A stretch of 64,000 nt of DNA, taken from positions 2,501 to 66,500 of the forward strand of contig NC_089453.1 in the NCBI RefSeq assembly GCF_026210795.1. The letters are read 5' to 3'. This document shows, piece by piece, positions 13,364-24,759 of this stretch (within the stretch, counting starts at the first letter, position 1; each line of letters opens with the position of its first letter). Under the pieces are notes generated by a model, which saw only the letters and a list, made by a program, of their open reading frames with translations, did not search any database and was not told the DNA's origin. Position numbers and translations under genes: made by a program. The DNA comes from Rhizophagus irregularis. Its lineage: Eukaryota; Glomeromycota; Glomeromycetes; Glomerales; Glomeraceae.

Positions 13364-13720
13364 TGGAGTGTTGGTAATTATTATATACATTCGATGTTAT
13401 TTCGCTAAATTTAACGTTCGATGTTATTTCGGTATAATTTTGCTTTAACCTTTATTTTATTTGTTTATTGTATCAAAAAATTAGCGTTGTGAATGAAGTT
13501 GATGACGAAAGTCGTCTTGAAGGTGTTATATTATATAAATAGGACATTCTTATAATATATTATTATTAGCGTAGCATATAAATTGAACATTATAATAATT
13601 AGTATAAATTAGTATTAAATATATAGTATTAAATATTTTATTAAATAAATAACAATTTATTGCGTTTAAAAGCTGACCGAATGTTAAGTATTCGTTATAA
13701 TGAATGTTATCTGAAAGTTA

Positions 13721-14155
13721 TATGGTGGCTGTCACCTATAAACAACAATAGTCCGAAATTTTGAAATTTATTTATTTATATTGTGTAACTTATATTTTAA
13801 AGTACTTTGTCAAAATATTAATTGCCGTGTGAGCGGCAAAATTTTTTTTTTGCCATATTACATGGAATTCTTGTGGATTTCCATGGAATTTTTGTAAAAT
13901 CCATAAAAATTACATGAAAACTAGTCCGAAATTTTATATTTTTATTATTGCTACTTATTAAAATTATCCAACTTTAACCCATAATATTAATTAAAATTCT
14001 TATTAAATTCTATAAAATAATCCGATAGAAATGTTCAGTACATGTTGCTATATCATTTTATCGGTTTAGTTTTTTCTTTTTACTATTCAATTTACAATTT
14101 ATAAAAATTTGAAGTCACTTAATATTAGTGTGGTTTATAGGTGACAGCCACCATA
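13721..14155. mobile_element. MITE with TATGGTGGCTGTCACC ends
   Basis: Inverted ends TATGGTGGCTGTCACCTATA and its complement bound about 435 bp. If the outer TA is the duplicated target, the element runs from 13,723 to 14,153 and resembles Tc1/mariner-type MITEs; no longer duplication is evident. It is nested near the right end of the CACTA element and has no coding content. Confidence 0.7.
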
Positions 14156-14361
14156 CGATTTTTTATTCTGAAAGTCATGCGAATGGTAGATCAAAATCTT
14201 CCGAAGTTTAGCTAAAATTTAGACGAGTGGCAGTCTGAATGGTAACACTCGATAAAAACTTTCAGTTAAGAGATTCATCTAACTTCGGCCAAATTTTAGC
14301 CATAATTCGGGTCAAATTTGCCTATACGAAATCTGGCCGAATTGGACTATTTCAACTAGTG

Positions 14362-15030
14362 TAAAACATATAATTACGGCAAATTACGGCATTTTAATTA
14401 CGTCTATCATAATTCAAAAATTCAATTCCGCTGATAAGTATAGCTATTAGTCTTTTTGAGTGTATTTGGACTTTTAAAAGCAAATATGACTAATAATAAA
14501 AAATAAAATGGTATTAATAAAAAATTTTATTTGAATAAGTAATGCACAATGATTTTTTGATACAAAATATTCTTTTTTATTATTCTATTAGCTTGTAAAG
14601 TTTTATAAGTTTTAAGTTAGTTGATTTGAAGATATGTTCTCTAGGTAATTCGCAACTTACCATAGGAGATTCGCAATTTAATGACAACTTCATAGTGTAA
14701 TATTTTGTCATAAACCTTATTTGTACTATACTTTGCTAAAGTTTATTTGAAAGACAGAAATTCTAGCTTTCAACAGTTTTACATAGAATATTGAAGGAGT
14801 TTTCTTTATAGCGAAGTAAAAAAAAAATGATTTTTTTTTTAGCCATATGATCAGCCATGTCGATCCCTCTACCCTTAATCCAGATCAAATTTTCCTAATG
14901 GATAGATCCAGTTTATTCATTAACAAACTGGATCTGAACACTATTTATACATTATAATTACCACTGCTGAAGATAAACATGAAGTCTCAAATCAGAAGTC
15001 ATTCATATTTATTATTATTTTGGAGAAGAA
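14362..15030. other. No gene seen
   Basis: AT-rich DNA flanking the CACTA element. It has a short inverted pair around 14,905-14,935 (ATCCAGTTT / AAACTGGAT). No coding block or terminal repeats could be supported. Confidence 0.5.
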
Positions 15031-15035
15031 TTATC

Positions 15036-15351
15036 ATAATGCCTTGATTACCACAATGAAGAACATGAGGCTCAACTGGTTAATGATGAAGTTAGAGATC
15101 AGCTCCCAAATAAGGTAATGAAAACTACTTTTCAGAAAAAAACTGAAAGGGTGAGGAAATTTTATGATCTTTTCCATTGCATCGGATCTGATAAAATACA
15201 ACAGGTAAGATCTTTTACTGCATTGGGCATTGCGAAATTAGGCTGGGATAAAATTGATTATGTAGTAAAAGAAGTATGTTATCAAGGCATTATGCTTAAA
15301 ATGTTTAGTATATTATTTTGGAGCAAGTGTAAAGAAATATACATGATATGA
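15036..15351 (+). pseudogene. Fragment of a Glomeromycotina hypothetical gene
   Basis: An open stretch whose translation contains KTERVRKFYDLFHCIGSDKI and AKLGWDKIDYVVK. It resembles the short helical module (VRKIYxLFxxIGxDKI...SISKLxxxQI) that I have seen near the end of many uncharacterised Rhizophagus proteins. The reading frame opens upstream of the ATG at 15,118, so that ATG is probably internal and the stretch is one exon of a larger, lost gene. No enzymatic motif is visible. Confidence 0.4.
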
Positions 15352-15534
15352 CTGTAATGGGAATTCTTCTCAACATGGTCATGTAACTTGTATACAATCA
15401 GTCTCATTTATTTCTTAATGAACTACTATACCAATAAAAATTTGTTTAATTTTGCATTATTACATGAATTTTTTTAAAATACATTTATTCTCAAACTATT
15501 TAATTTTAGTTCAAATCCATTATAGATTAATTTA

Positions 15535-16569
15535 TCACTAAAAATATAAAAAAAAATTAGGAAATACCAATAATAATGTAACAGCAAAAAGCATGAAAGC
15601 AATACTCACCAAACAATACAAAATGTATTGTTGTACATTCCACAAATCCAAGATGAAATTATTTGGTATTTCATGAGGCACACCTCCAGGATAACCTTGG
15701 AAAAGTAAATGTGAAGGTATATTTATTTGATAATTCGCCATTCCGGGTGCCACACAAGCAGGATCGTCATTCTGTAAATAGCCAATAATTCTGTCATTTC
15801 GTACTCCGATATTATTAATGAAAGTTCTTGATACTTGATGGAGAGGCGCAGTCCCAAACGAAATTACGAGGTTTGGTATTGTATTTGTCATTGGTACCGT
15901 GGGTGGAGTGTTTGGTGGGGGGTTTGGCTGATTTAGTGCCAAATTTGGAACCTGATTATTACGCAAATAAAGCGTTGTGACCATCGCAACGGTATCATTT
16001 GTTCGACGCGAAAACATCTTAATCGACAAATAAACTTGAACAAGACTGCTTTGTACAGAATTAGAAAAGTATTCTCCCGCCAAACTGTTCAAACTTTCGA
16101 TAGTCTCGGTTTTCCCCACTTCTATAATCATTCTCGGCCGCGGTACATATCCAGTTCCAGGTGCCAGAACGTGACTTGGTTCAATTACGATATCAGCGCA
16201 ATTTACAGTATCATTTTCATTACCAACAATCATGTCTAGTTCAGCATAAATCTTAAGGCAGTTGGTCCAACCTGCTAAAATAGGAATCAAATCTGCCACT
16301 AAAGATGCATGAGGAGGACTAGGAATTTCGTATGCGATAACTTTTCCTTTAACTAGACGGACATAAACACTAAACCTTCTATGTTCTTGAAGAAACTTTT
16401 GATGATATTTTTCAAGTGTCACGTCATAAAAAACCACGATTTCTCTTGGCCCTGTTTCCTCTGCTGTAACCTCTTCTTTTGAATTTTCCCTTATAATATC
16501 TTTCTTATCAAAATCTAGCAAGGCATTCCTTGCTAACTTAAAGTTTTCTTCTATGTTGCTTATTGGCAT
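15535..16569 (-). CDS. Uma2-like PD-(D/E)XK nuclease-fold protein
   Basis: The start codon is at 16,569. Exon 1 (16,569-15,610) encodes 320 aa. A 72-nt intron (GTGAGT..TTTTTAG, 15,609-15,538) is followed immediately by TGA at 15,537. Without splicing the frame reads on 23 residues into a hydrophobic tail, which is probably intron translation. Residues about 60-190 match the Uma2/DUF820 restriction-endonuclease-like fold: GKVIAYEIPSPPH, a strand with ADIVIEP (Asp126) and a strand with RPRMIIEVGKTE (Glu150, Lys153), the expected acidic/Lys cluster. A proline-rich linker leads to a conserved C-terminal half with NLVISFGTAPLH and QINIPSHLLFQGYPGG. The fold is mainly bacterial but occurs as an expanded family in Rhizophagus. 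Substrate and function are unknown. The gene looks intact. Confidence 0.8.
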
Positions 16570-16681
16570 TATGAAAAAACTGTTCGATCAGAGAGATCGA
16601 GAAAAAATTTTTATGTACTGTACAATCACTGACGTCATAACTGCGCCCTGAGGTCGATCACCTAAAAAGTACCATTTTGTC

Positions 16682-16894
16682 AGGACCCCAAAATATACAT
16701 AAAAGGGTCAGGTCAGAGTTTGCGTATAATGAGTCAAAAAAATCATGTAGATCATTCCTTTTATGGATAATCCCAGCCAAAATAATATTTCCTAATTTAG
16801 ATAATGGCTGAAATTATCGTAATTCCGGCCCTGAAAGAATGCGTATTTTGGACCACTTCTGGACCTGACCTCTACATATATATTTCAGGGTCCT
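16682..16894. mobile_element. MITE with AGGACCCC ends (copy 1 of 2)
   Basis: A 213-bp element beginning AGGACCCCAAAATATACATA and ending in the complement of a close variant. An exact 8-bp duplication ATTTTGTC flanks it (16,674-16,681 and 16,895-16,902). The same terminal octamer and duplication length occur at 35,346-35,639. It lies about 110 bp upstream of the Uma2-like gene. Confidence 0.85.
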
Positions 16895-17115
16895 ATTTTG
16901 TCTCTTGCGTATAACAAAAAAACTATTTACCCGCCGCGATTTGCAAAAGGGATTAACGCAATGACGAGTTACGTCATGCAGTAATATTAACATGAGGTAC
17001 TAATAATGCTTTGTATTCACGTATTCCCAACGAAAATTTTCAGTATAATTTCACGGACCTCGACATAAATAACTAATACTTTTGATTTTAACTCCAGTCA
17101 TATATTGCGCTTCGG

Positions 17116-17718
17116 CTAAGAATGAGAGCTCTTGGAAAGACCCATCATCGAACATTTACTTGACAGCATGTTTGGTAGGGTTAAGTCCAGTGCGTACAGC
17201 GTGTTGGGTATTTTCTTTCGACGTATACCATTCGAGATTAGATTGGTAGAATCTCCGTCAAGGTTCACATATTCTTTACCTTCTTCTTTGGGGTAAAATG
17301 CCAATGCCGTTTAAAACTGCAGAGAATTCTACGAAGTATATGTAAAATTGTTTCAAATGTTAAAGCATGACTACTTTTTCTTCTTTTATTTCCATGTAAT
17401 ATAGGTTTAAACCCATTTATTTGATATCATCTTCCATTTTTTCTTACTTAGTGAATAAATATGAAGAGAAGTTGTTTCACAAATTTCAATTTCATCAAAA
17501 GTATATTTAATAGTTAAATATTTTTTTTCAGTTTTATTATGATGGGTTTGATCTGAACGTTTCATGGCATGGAGTAATCCTAATAAAAACATATTTAACT
17601 CTGATTTTGGAAGTGATTTTATTGTTTGAAAAGAAAGAAGATTATCATGATTAATTTTAACTAGGGTTGTTAATGGTGTCACTCTAGAGTCTAGAGTGAA
17701 TTTAGGCTCATGTGACAA
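17116..17718 (-). pseudogene. Remnant of an unrecognised gene
   Basis: Two minus-strand open stretches, 17,718-17,407 (containing SLPKSELNMFLLGLLHAMKR and IEICETTSLHIYSLSKKKWK) and 17,304-17,116. The first resembles an N-terminal module that I associate with transposon-related hypothetical proteins in fungi and animals, but I cannot name the family. There are no catalytic residues and no full-length frame. Confidence 0.35.
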
Positions 17719-17994
17719 CTCCCCAGAAATCTTCGATCACGTGATATTGTGGCACATATGTGGCACATATTCTTATCATTAATTGGATAAACAAATAATT
17801 ATACTGCATATCAATCACTGATCTTTTTTTTCTCACAAAATATAACACGATGTCTTAAAAGTTAAAATTTGAAGATTCAAAAGGTATGTAGACGCGTATA
17901 TTATGGTTTTTTTTTATATTTACAACGTAAAATATATAATAAAAATATTACCATATTAGAAACAATAAAAAACAGCTTATTCTAAAAACATAGT

Positions 17995-18590
17995 ATGTTT
18001 ATTAAAATCTTTCCAGGTTCGTGGATTGGTATTGCGTTTTTGATATGTTTTTACATCAGAATATAATTTATGAACCCCCTCCAAACTATTTCTTATTGCT
18101 TTAGCCCATCTATAATTACCAAAAGTTCTTTGTTTACGAATTATTTCTTAACCATTCTTCATATTCATCAAATATTTTATCAGTTTCATTTTTATCATCA
18201 TCTTCAATATTCGTAACATCTTGTAAAATACCTATTATTAAAAAAATAATATCATTAATATTATCAGAGATTATTATTAATATATTTACTATTATGTACC
18301 TTTTTGAATATTATCATTCTCTATTAATACAATATCTGATTCACTATGAGCGAAATCCTTGTCAGTTAAAAAAAATTGTAAATAATTTAACTGTAATTGG
18401 TTAAAAAATTCTACAAGAATTTCTGTTCGTATACCATCATTTTTTTTTGTACTATCTAATAAAAGCACAAGTCGAATTAATAAAAATAGTCTTAACCTGT
18501 TTGCAAATATTCCGGGTGATTTTTGGTTATATTCATCCGATTTGTGGGTATTTAAAGGTGATTTTATGGCATGAATTAACACCAATCAGA
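17995..18590 (-). pseudogene. Remnant of an unrecognised multi-exon gene
   Basis: One open stretch (18,585-18,292) has leucine-rich helices. After a probable intron (donor near 18,300, acceptor near 18,235) the frame continues with an acidic segment containing DKIFDEYEEWLR. A frameshift near 18,145 leads into a basic tail with TFGNYRWAKAIRNSLEG and NPRTWKDFNKHT. The order of pieces suggests one decayed gene. Confidence 0.35.
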
Positions 18591-18621
18591 ATTCCTTTTT
18601 TCTGTATGAATTGGTATAACG

Positions 18622-18790
18622 ATTTGTGAATCATATATGACAATTTATGGTCAATATCAAAATAGTAAATGACAATTTGTGAATGATTTGTGAATTGTAT
18701 ATAACAATTTACGGCCAATATCAAAATAGTAAATGAAGATTTGTGAATCGTATATGACAATTTACGGTCAATATCAAAATAGTAAATGCA
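18622..18790. repeat. Tandem repeat, about 60 bp x 3
   Basis: Three head-to-tail copies of a unit containing ATGACAATTTAYGGTCAATA and TCAAAATAGTAAATG. From 18,800 to 19,650 I see only AT-rich DNA with no supportable gene. Confidence 0.75.
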
Positions 18791-19672
18791 AATCAGCTGT
18801 TACAAATACATTTTTTCTTGTTTAAATAATTAAATTATACATCAATTTATTTGTGATTATTTTAGTAGTATCTGTTTATAGGCGTTCAAAAATTTTGCAA
18901 TGTAATTTGAGATAATTGACATTAATTAAAAATAAAATTTAGATTTTATTAAAAATTTTGACTTTATTAACTTTATTAAATAATATTTTGATTAAACAAT
19001 ACAATCAATAAATATATAAGTAAATAAACACTTCACAGCAAAAAATACTTCAATTAAAATACAATAACTGACAACGATCATATCTCTTAATAAAATAAAA
19101 ATAATTAAATTTCGAAAATACGGTTAAAAAAGAATTTGTTTAAAATTTTTATAAAAACCTCTAATACTTTTCATATATTTTTTTTTAATGGGACCTAAAA
19201 AAAGCAAAACATTTGCAAGCTATTTCGTTAAATCATTATATTTATTATATTTATTTGCTAAAAGAAAAAGTAATAAGAATATAACTTAACCTTCAAGAGT
19301 TTCCATTTTTTTTTTTGAAATTAAAGAAAATATTTTTTGCTTTTTGCGTTTGGGTTTTTTTTGCGTCAGAGATTTTTTTTCAAAGATTATTATCATATTT
19401 TTTATTTTACCAAATAAAGCAATTGTGCATTTACCATATTTAGTATTGGATGCACAAAAGTCATGTTACCGAAGATTTTTTGGTGGCGTTCTTGGCAAAT
19501 CTTGGGGTAGTTATTTTTTTGGTATTCTTGCGTGGGGTAGTTACAACCATAACAGTAATACATGGATCTTATCGATTATAAAATGACAATCTCATGTGTT
19601 TGTTTAATCTAAAATAAAAAATAAATCAATTTAATCTAATATGATGATCGATCACAACGCCCCCTTTTTCTC

Positions 19673-19679
19673 TATAAAA
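19673..19679 (+). promoter_or_regulatory. TATA-like box of the epimerase gene
   Basis: TATAAAA lies 53 bp before the ATG at 19,732 and follows a C/T-rich patch (CCCCCTTTTTCTC) typical of fungal start regions. Confidence 0.5.
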
Positions 19680-19731
19680 TAAACTTCTAAAAAATGAAAA
19701 TAAAAAAATTGAAAATAATCAAATTACGAAC

Positions 19732-20634
19732 ATGGATCAGAAATATAAACCAATATATGCCGAAGCATCAGGAAATACTTTTCTAATTTTCGATTATTTA
19801 GACAAATACGAACATGATTTTGATGAAAACATTATTCGTCAACATCATAAATCATATGGTTTTGAAAAAATCGATTCTTGCCTTGTTCTCACGAAAGTCA
19901 ATAATGAAGAACATATTCCAACTCAGCTTCATGACCTAAACTCTGTTCTCTTAATGAGGATGTATGTTTATGAACCAGGTGACGGATTTTGTGGTAACGG
20001 AGCCAGAGCTGTTTCAAAATATTGCTTTCATCATTATAGAAAATTGTATAATCAATTTATTATTTCAACCGATGGTTGGTTGCATGAACTACTTGAACGA
20101 GGTGAACATGAACAGGATGAACAAGATGTTGAATATCTTGTTGAAATGGGCGAATCGTTGTATCATGATCCAGCTGGAGATTTTATTGAGAAAGGAATTT
20201 TAGATAAAGAAGGAAAGTTCATTCATAGTAATGTTACTTGGCATTACGTTAATACGTCAGAGCCTCATCTTGTTACTTTTGATAAAATTGATGATAAGGA
20301 ATTGATTAGAATTGGAAGTTCTTTTAATCAAGAACCGAACAAGTTTCCAATCGGGATAAATTTAAATAGAGTTTTGAATATTGACCAATCGACAATTAAT
20401 GTACTCACCTTTGAGCGAGGTATTAATCGATTGACTCCGGCTTGTGGGAGTGGTTCAACAAGTAGTGTTGCTTTGGCAAAGCGTTTAGGTTTTATAGACC
20501 AAGCCGTGAGTAAGGTCACAGTTAAAGTAAGGGGAGGTCATCTAACTGTTATTAATGAAAAAGGTAAAGTTTATTTGAGTGGTCCATGTTTAGTTGAAGG
20601 TATAGATAAGGAAGTATCCAAAAATGTAATGTAA
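19732..20634 (+). CDS. dapF: Diaminopimelate epimerase-like protein (DapF fold)
   Basis: A single-exon gene of 300 aa. DapF interconverts LL- and meso-diaminopimelate in the bacterial/plant lysine and peptidoglycan pathway, using two cysteines as acid/base pair. Both are present: Cys87 in GDGFCGNGARA and Cys238 in TPACGSGSTSSVA. Other family marks are EASGNTFLIFD near the N-terminus (the GNDF motif), VNTSEPHLV near residue 173 (the NIGNPH motif) and FERG at 227-230. Length is slightly above the usual 270-280 aa because of an acidic insertion near residues 121-140. Fungi normally make lysine by the aminoadipate route, so the substrate is uncertain; a related racemase/epimerase activity is possible. 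An upstream TATA-like box and a downstream AATAAA fit a native eukaryotic unit, not contamination. Confidence 0.85.
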   Translation: MDQKYKPIYAEASGNTFLIFDYLDKYEHDFDENIIRQHHKSYGFEKIDSCLVLTKVNNEEHIPTQLHDLNSVLLMRMYVYEPGDGFCGNGARAVSKYCFHHYRKLYNQFIISTDGWLHELLERGEHEQDEQDVEYLVEMGESLYHDPAGDFIEKGILDKEGKFIHSNVTWHYVNTSEPHLVTFDKIDDKELIRIGSSFNQEPNKFPIGINLNRVLNIDQSTINVLTFERGINRLTPACGSGSTSSVALAKRLGFIDQAVSKVTVKVRGGHLTVINEKGKVYLSGPCLVEGIDKEVSKNVM

Positions 20635-20680
20635 GAATGTCCAGATTATAAAATGTGATTAGGTGATGATCTGGTTTATT

Positions 20681-20686
20681 AATAAA
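20681..20686 (+). terminator. Poly(A) signal of the epimerase gene
   Basis: AATAAA lies 47 bp after the stop codon, at the expected distance for 3'-end formation. Confidence 0.5.
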
Positions 20687-20851
20687 TTTTAACACTTTTC
20701 ATTTATCTTACATTAATAATAGTTTATTGAAAAACTAATTGACAAATTATGATGTATTTAAAAGTTCATTTTATTTTTTTTTTTATGGACAAAAGAAAAA
20801 CAAAAGGCAATAATAAAAAAGGTTTGAAGATGATATAATAATAACATATTG

Positions 20852-21290
20852 TTAAATTACTTTTTGATTGATCATGTTTGGTGATAAGTAATTTAAAGTT
20901 TCGTCAGGGGAATCAGAATTATTGTTTTCAAAGATGATAGGATGACTTATATAAATTGCATCAAAATGTCTATTAAAATTAAAACTAATACCTAATTCAG
21001 GTATTATTTTATCAGCATCAAGAAAAGCAATAAATAAGGCATTGTTTCTTGAGGGAAAGTCCACCATTTATTGAACGTATATGCTAAATATTCAGTATTT
21101 GGACGTTTAAAAGGATTCACACGGAAACATTCAGTAACTAATCCAATATAATAACTTCCAGTCTTAAGCCTTTACAAATTGCAAGCTTTGTATCGTGTGG
21201 TTGATCAACAAATAGTGGAATTCCAGATGAAAGTTCCACCATAATAATTCCAATACAATATATGTCAGCATTTTAGTATACTTTTTCCTT
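20852..21290 (-). pseudogene. C-terminal fragment of a TKL-type protein kinase
   Basis: Minus-strand translation from about 21,275 reads ADIYCIGIIMVELSSGIPLF then VDQPHDTKLAICKG, which matches kinase subdomain IX (DxYSFGIIMWEL). It continues with ECFRVNPFKRPN (subdomain XI, CW..dP..RP) and, after a frameshift, FLDADKIIPELG and AIYISHP, the variable tail seen after the kinase domain in the expanded Rhizophagus kinases. The N-lobe and catalytic loop are missing and there are at least two frameshifts. Confidence 0.65.
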
Positions 21291-21299
21291 GTAATACTC

Positions 21300-21870
21300 C
21301 CAGAGCAAAATACGTTTCTCTTTTATCTAGGGGATAGATAAATAACGGGGGTACAACTTAAGGTTACGCAGGCTGATCGGCAATTACCAGAACTGAAGTT
21401 ATATATATAATTTATTAATGTTACTATATGATCATAATAAACGTAAAAATTCTGAAATAAAAATAAAGTGATTGTGATCATTGTGATCATACGATGCCCA
21501 TCTATTTAAATTATAGTAGGTGCAGATCTGAAAAAAACCATCAGTTAATCCGGATTAAAAATCACGTGCGCGTTCTGTTTTGGAACACCGGTCACTTAGT
21601 TCATGACAGCATACAATTTTCTCTTTGAAAACTCACATTAAAAATTTATTAATTTTGATTGATATACATATTAGAAAAAAAGTAGGTATTCAGACGTGAT
21701 ATAAGCAAAAAGCATAGAAAAAGAAAGAATATTTTAATGCTTCCTTTAGAGATATTTAGATTCATCCTTTGCTGTTTTTTTTTCTAAGTTTCAAAAGATA
21801 AAAACAAAGTTTACTTGCACGGAAGAAGAATTCTGAGAAAAGCAAAGCAGATAGCAATAAAATGCACCCT
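21300..21870. other. No gene seen
   Basis: AT-rich spacer between the kinase remnant and the next multi-exon remnant. It holds a short TGATCA-type palindromic run near 21,475-21,490 only. Confidence 0.5.
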
Positions 21871-21879
21871 AAGAAATTA

Positions 21880-24115
21880 CGGACTATTACTTTTTTTAGG
21901 GATCCACCACGGTTTACAAATATAATTGTATTTATTATTATGAGTGATAGACTTGTCTTCTTCATCAACATCGAAAATATCATCGAAATCGTTATGTGAT
22001 GTTTCTACATTTTCTATTGTTTTGCATGTTTTGACATACATTTCCTGCGCAATATATTATAATAGATTAGTGATGCAGAATTCAAAATATTATTATAGAT
22101 TATGTTAATGATCGGGTTCATGTAACTTTGAAACTGTAATGATCAAAGTCATGTGACTGAAATTTCCGAGACATTACGTCCCGGAAAAAATTTTTTTGAT
22201 GACAAATAGAATTCATAAGCTCACCATAACTAATTTAATTACGCCAATACATGTCTTTAATTTTCCAATACTCTTGAGTTTCGTCGGTAACTCAAATTTA
22301 GGTCCGGGTAAAACGACATAAAAACCTTCCATCAGGTCTTCAATCAATAATTGTCCGTTTGTTCCGGCAAATTGTAAGAAAGGAACTCGGATATCCTTGA
22401 CCTGATTGTCATCGAGATTGTATTCTAATAAACCATTCAATATAGATTGGTTTATTCCGAACGACAACGATCACCAATCGTTTTTGTTGCTGTAGCCTTG
22501 GCGGAAAACTCCCATTCTCCCACATCGACTCCTAATATTGTCATGAAACGAACGTCACATTTGCGCCCATTAATATAATCCGCACTTCTACTTAAGGGAC
22601 AAAATGATTCAATACAATGAATGCATAAATTATAAATTATGACTTGTGAAATGGCTATATTATTTTGAATATAAAGCAAACAATATTATACCAACCATCT
22701 TGGATAAATTGTGAGGCTCTTGTTAAGCCCTCGACAATGTACGCACAAGCTTTTAGGATTACGTCTAATTCTGTGTGTGCACTTTTTGTGGTAAAATCTA
22801 AAATATCTTCTTGGTCTTTGCTCTTGTAAATGCTGTGTATGTTGAATAGTGAGGATAAGAATCACGAAAAAATAAATATCTTAGATAGCAATCAAATAAC
22901 TCACAAATCTCCATATATTTACTTATTTTATATAAGTAACTATCTTCGATTGAACTTGAATGGATTTCCGTACAGTACTTATATGCCTGGCTTACGTGTC
23001 CTTTATATACCATCTACATAGAGTAATGAATTCATAAGTATATGCATCCATATAGACAAATAAGATAATTTAAGAAAAACAAAACTCATACATCCTCGAC
23101 TTTTAGAACAAATGAATTCTCCTCATCTGTCATTTCGGGAACTCGCAACATAGATTCGTAGTCTTTCTTAATGAACTTTTTGTCGTTTTCGCAAAACCAC
23201 TTTTTCATGTGAGCGGATAAATCAATTATCCTCGAGGCGCCGTATCGCAATATAGCCTTTTCGACTGCCGTAAGTCTTTTCTTATTTTTTACTGTGCGTG
23301 CGTTTTCGGATATTTTTTCGGAATAGATGTCACCGACGTTTTTTCCCGAAGGCAAAGTCCAAACTTTTGAGTTTGAAAGGGCAAAAGAAAGAGAGTCTTC
23401 TGGAGGTAAAGCCTCTTCATCATCGTCGCTATAGTCATTAGCTTCTTTCGAAGGAATCCCATCATCGGTTTCATCACCTTCAACATAATTTATAGGTGAT
23501 GGCTTTGTAATCTTCGTACCGTCAGGAAATGAAAGTTCCACCGGCTATAGCCCCATTTACAATTCCATTTACAGCATTAATAGTCCCACCGTCCATAAAT
23601 GTCGGTTGGTGACAGTGAATTTGATTATATGATCGTCCACTATCCCATGCCTTTGCTAGATGATAATCTAGCCGAACGCCCTAAAATGTAAGATTTAGCT
23701 AATTAGCGATATTCTTGACGAACTTATGTAAAATTCTCCTTTCATTAACCATCCCATCAAATCAGCTATCAGCCTTTGAACGTCAGGCAACCTAGCAAGC
23801 CACCTGAGCCCTGACGGAATATCGGAATATTGAGCGACAGACAACCTAGCAAGCCATCTGTGCCTCGTAACAGTACGACCTAGCAAGCCGTTGTCACAAA
23901 CCAAATTCCTCCTATATTTAATTTGCTATTAATGATAAAAAACTCTATACTCGCCTCCCTATAGTTATCAAGCAATATCTGCGCTCTTTCGCGCCTGCCA
24001 CCTGTTTCAAAATTAGCAATGTTCTCTAAGTCCTTAGTGTAACGGTCTATCTTTCGGTCGAATGGCTCCACCTCGCATTCCTTTAAAAACTCAATGATGT
24101 TCTATTCGGACGGCT
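21880..24115 (-). pseudogene. Multi-exon hypothetical gene, probably decayed
   Basis: Consecutive minus-strand coding blocks can be strung together: 24,115-23,930 (helical, DRKIDRYTKDLENIANFETG), 23,680-23,541 (GVRLDYHLAKAWDSGRSYNQ), 23,541-23,086 (acidic linker, then VWTLPSGKNVGDIYSEK and KKWFCENDKKFIKKDYESML), about 22,795-22,690 (KACAYIVEGL), 22,650-22,215 (CPLSRSADYINGRKCDVRFM and FLQFAGTNGQLLIEDLMEGF) and 22,040-21,880 (acidic tail). GT..AG borders fit several junctions. A frameshift near 23,540 and one near 22,455 suggest inactivation. The architecture resembles a lineage-specific Rhizophagus protein family of unknown function; I recognise no enzyme domain. Confidence 0.45.
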
Positions 24116-24759
24116 TATAGTCGAAATATTTATGTACCTGTTTTGGACATAAAGTAAAAAAACACAAAGTTATCGCGCCAGACAATGCAAAAAATCGAAA
24201 AATACCTCTTACCCCTTTATGTTTATTGTTAATGGACATGATTTCGTTCAGAAATGATATTGAAGGCCAATTTTTTTCTTTGTACTGGGAATGTCTTGGA
24301 GGATTTTAAGAGTTTTACCAAGGTAATCAAAAAATTCAGGTTAAATTTTTGGGTGGGTCTTTTTATACTTCTGATAGAGGAAGTCCCTAAAATTTTGGGG
24401 ATATTTTTGCGATCAGTAAGAGGGACCGTCATATCAATTGTCAGCCAATAAATTAAACTAACGCCACTTAAATATACTTCTGGTGACCACTTTACATTTA
24501 TTATATATATACTCGCATCAATACTCTAAACAATGGGTTAGACGTGATTTACATAATAAATATACATAATAAAAAGAGAGATTTCAAGTTATTCAATTTA
24601 AATTATTTTTCGGAAAAAAATTATTATTGTCTATCTAATAGAAATGGTTAGTTGTGGTAAAAAAAATTATATTTTTTTTTGTAATTATGATGATATGATA
24701 AATTTAATGAGTTTTTAGAGAATCAGATTACGTGATATTAATAGTTTAGGGAAACAATT

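Larger units (their letters stand above)
3965..14361 (-). mobile_element. CACTA (EnSpm) transposon with nested insertions
   Basis: The left end reads CACTAGTCGAAATA (3,965 on) and the right end, complemented, reads CACTAGTTGAAATA (ending at 14,361). The trinucleotide TAA flanks both ends (3,962-3,964 and 14,362-14,364), the 3-bp duplication expected of CACTA elements. Inside are a Tnp2-type transposase gene on minus and an accessory gene on plus, transcribed divergently from a tandem-repeat spacer. Both genes carry inactivating mutations, so the element is not autonomous as it stands. Three later insertions lie within it (4,791-5,034; 6,944-9,982; 13,721-14,155). Length without them is about 6.7 kb. 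Confidence 0.88.

Noticed and set aside
15538-15609. Hydrophobic C-terminal tail (membrane anchor) of the Uma2-like protein
   Set aside because: The segment has perfect intron borders (GTGAGT..TTTTTAG) and splicing yields an immediate stop, so the tail is most likely intron.
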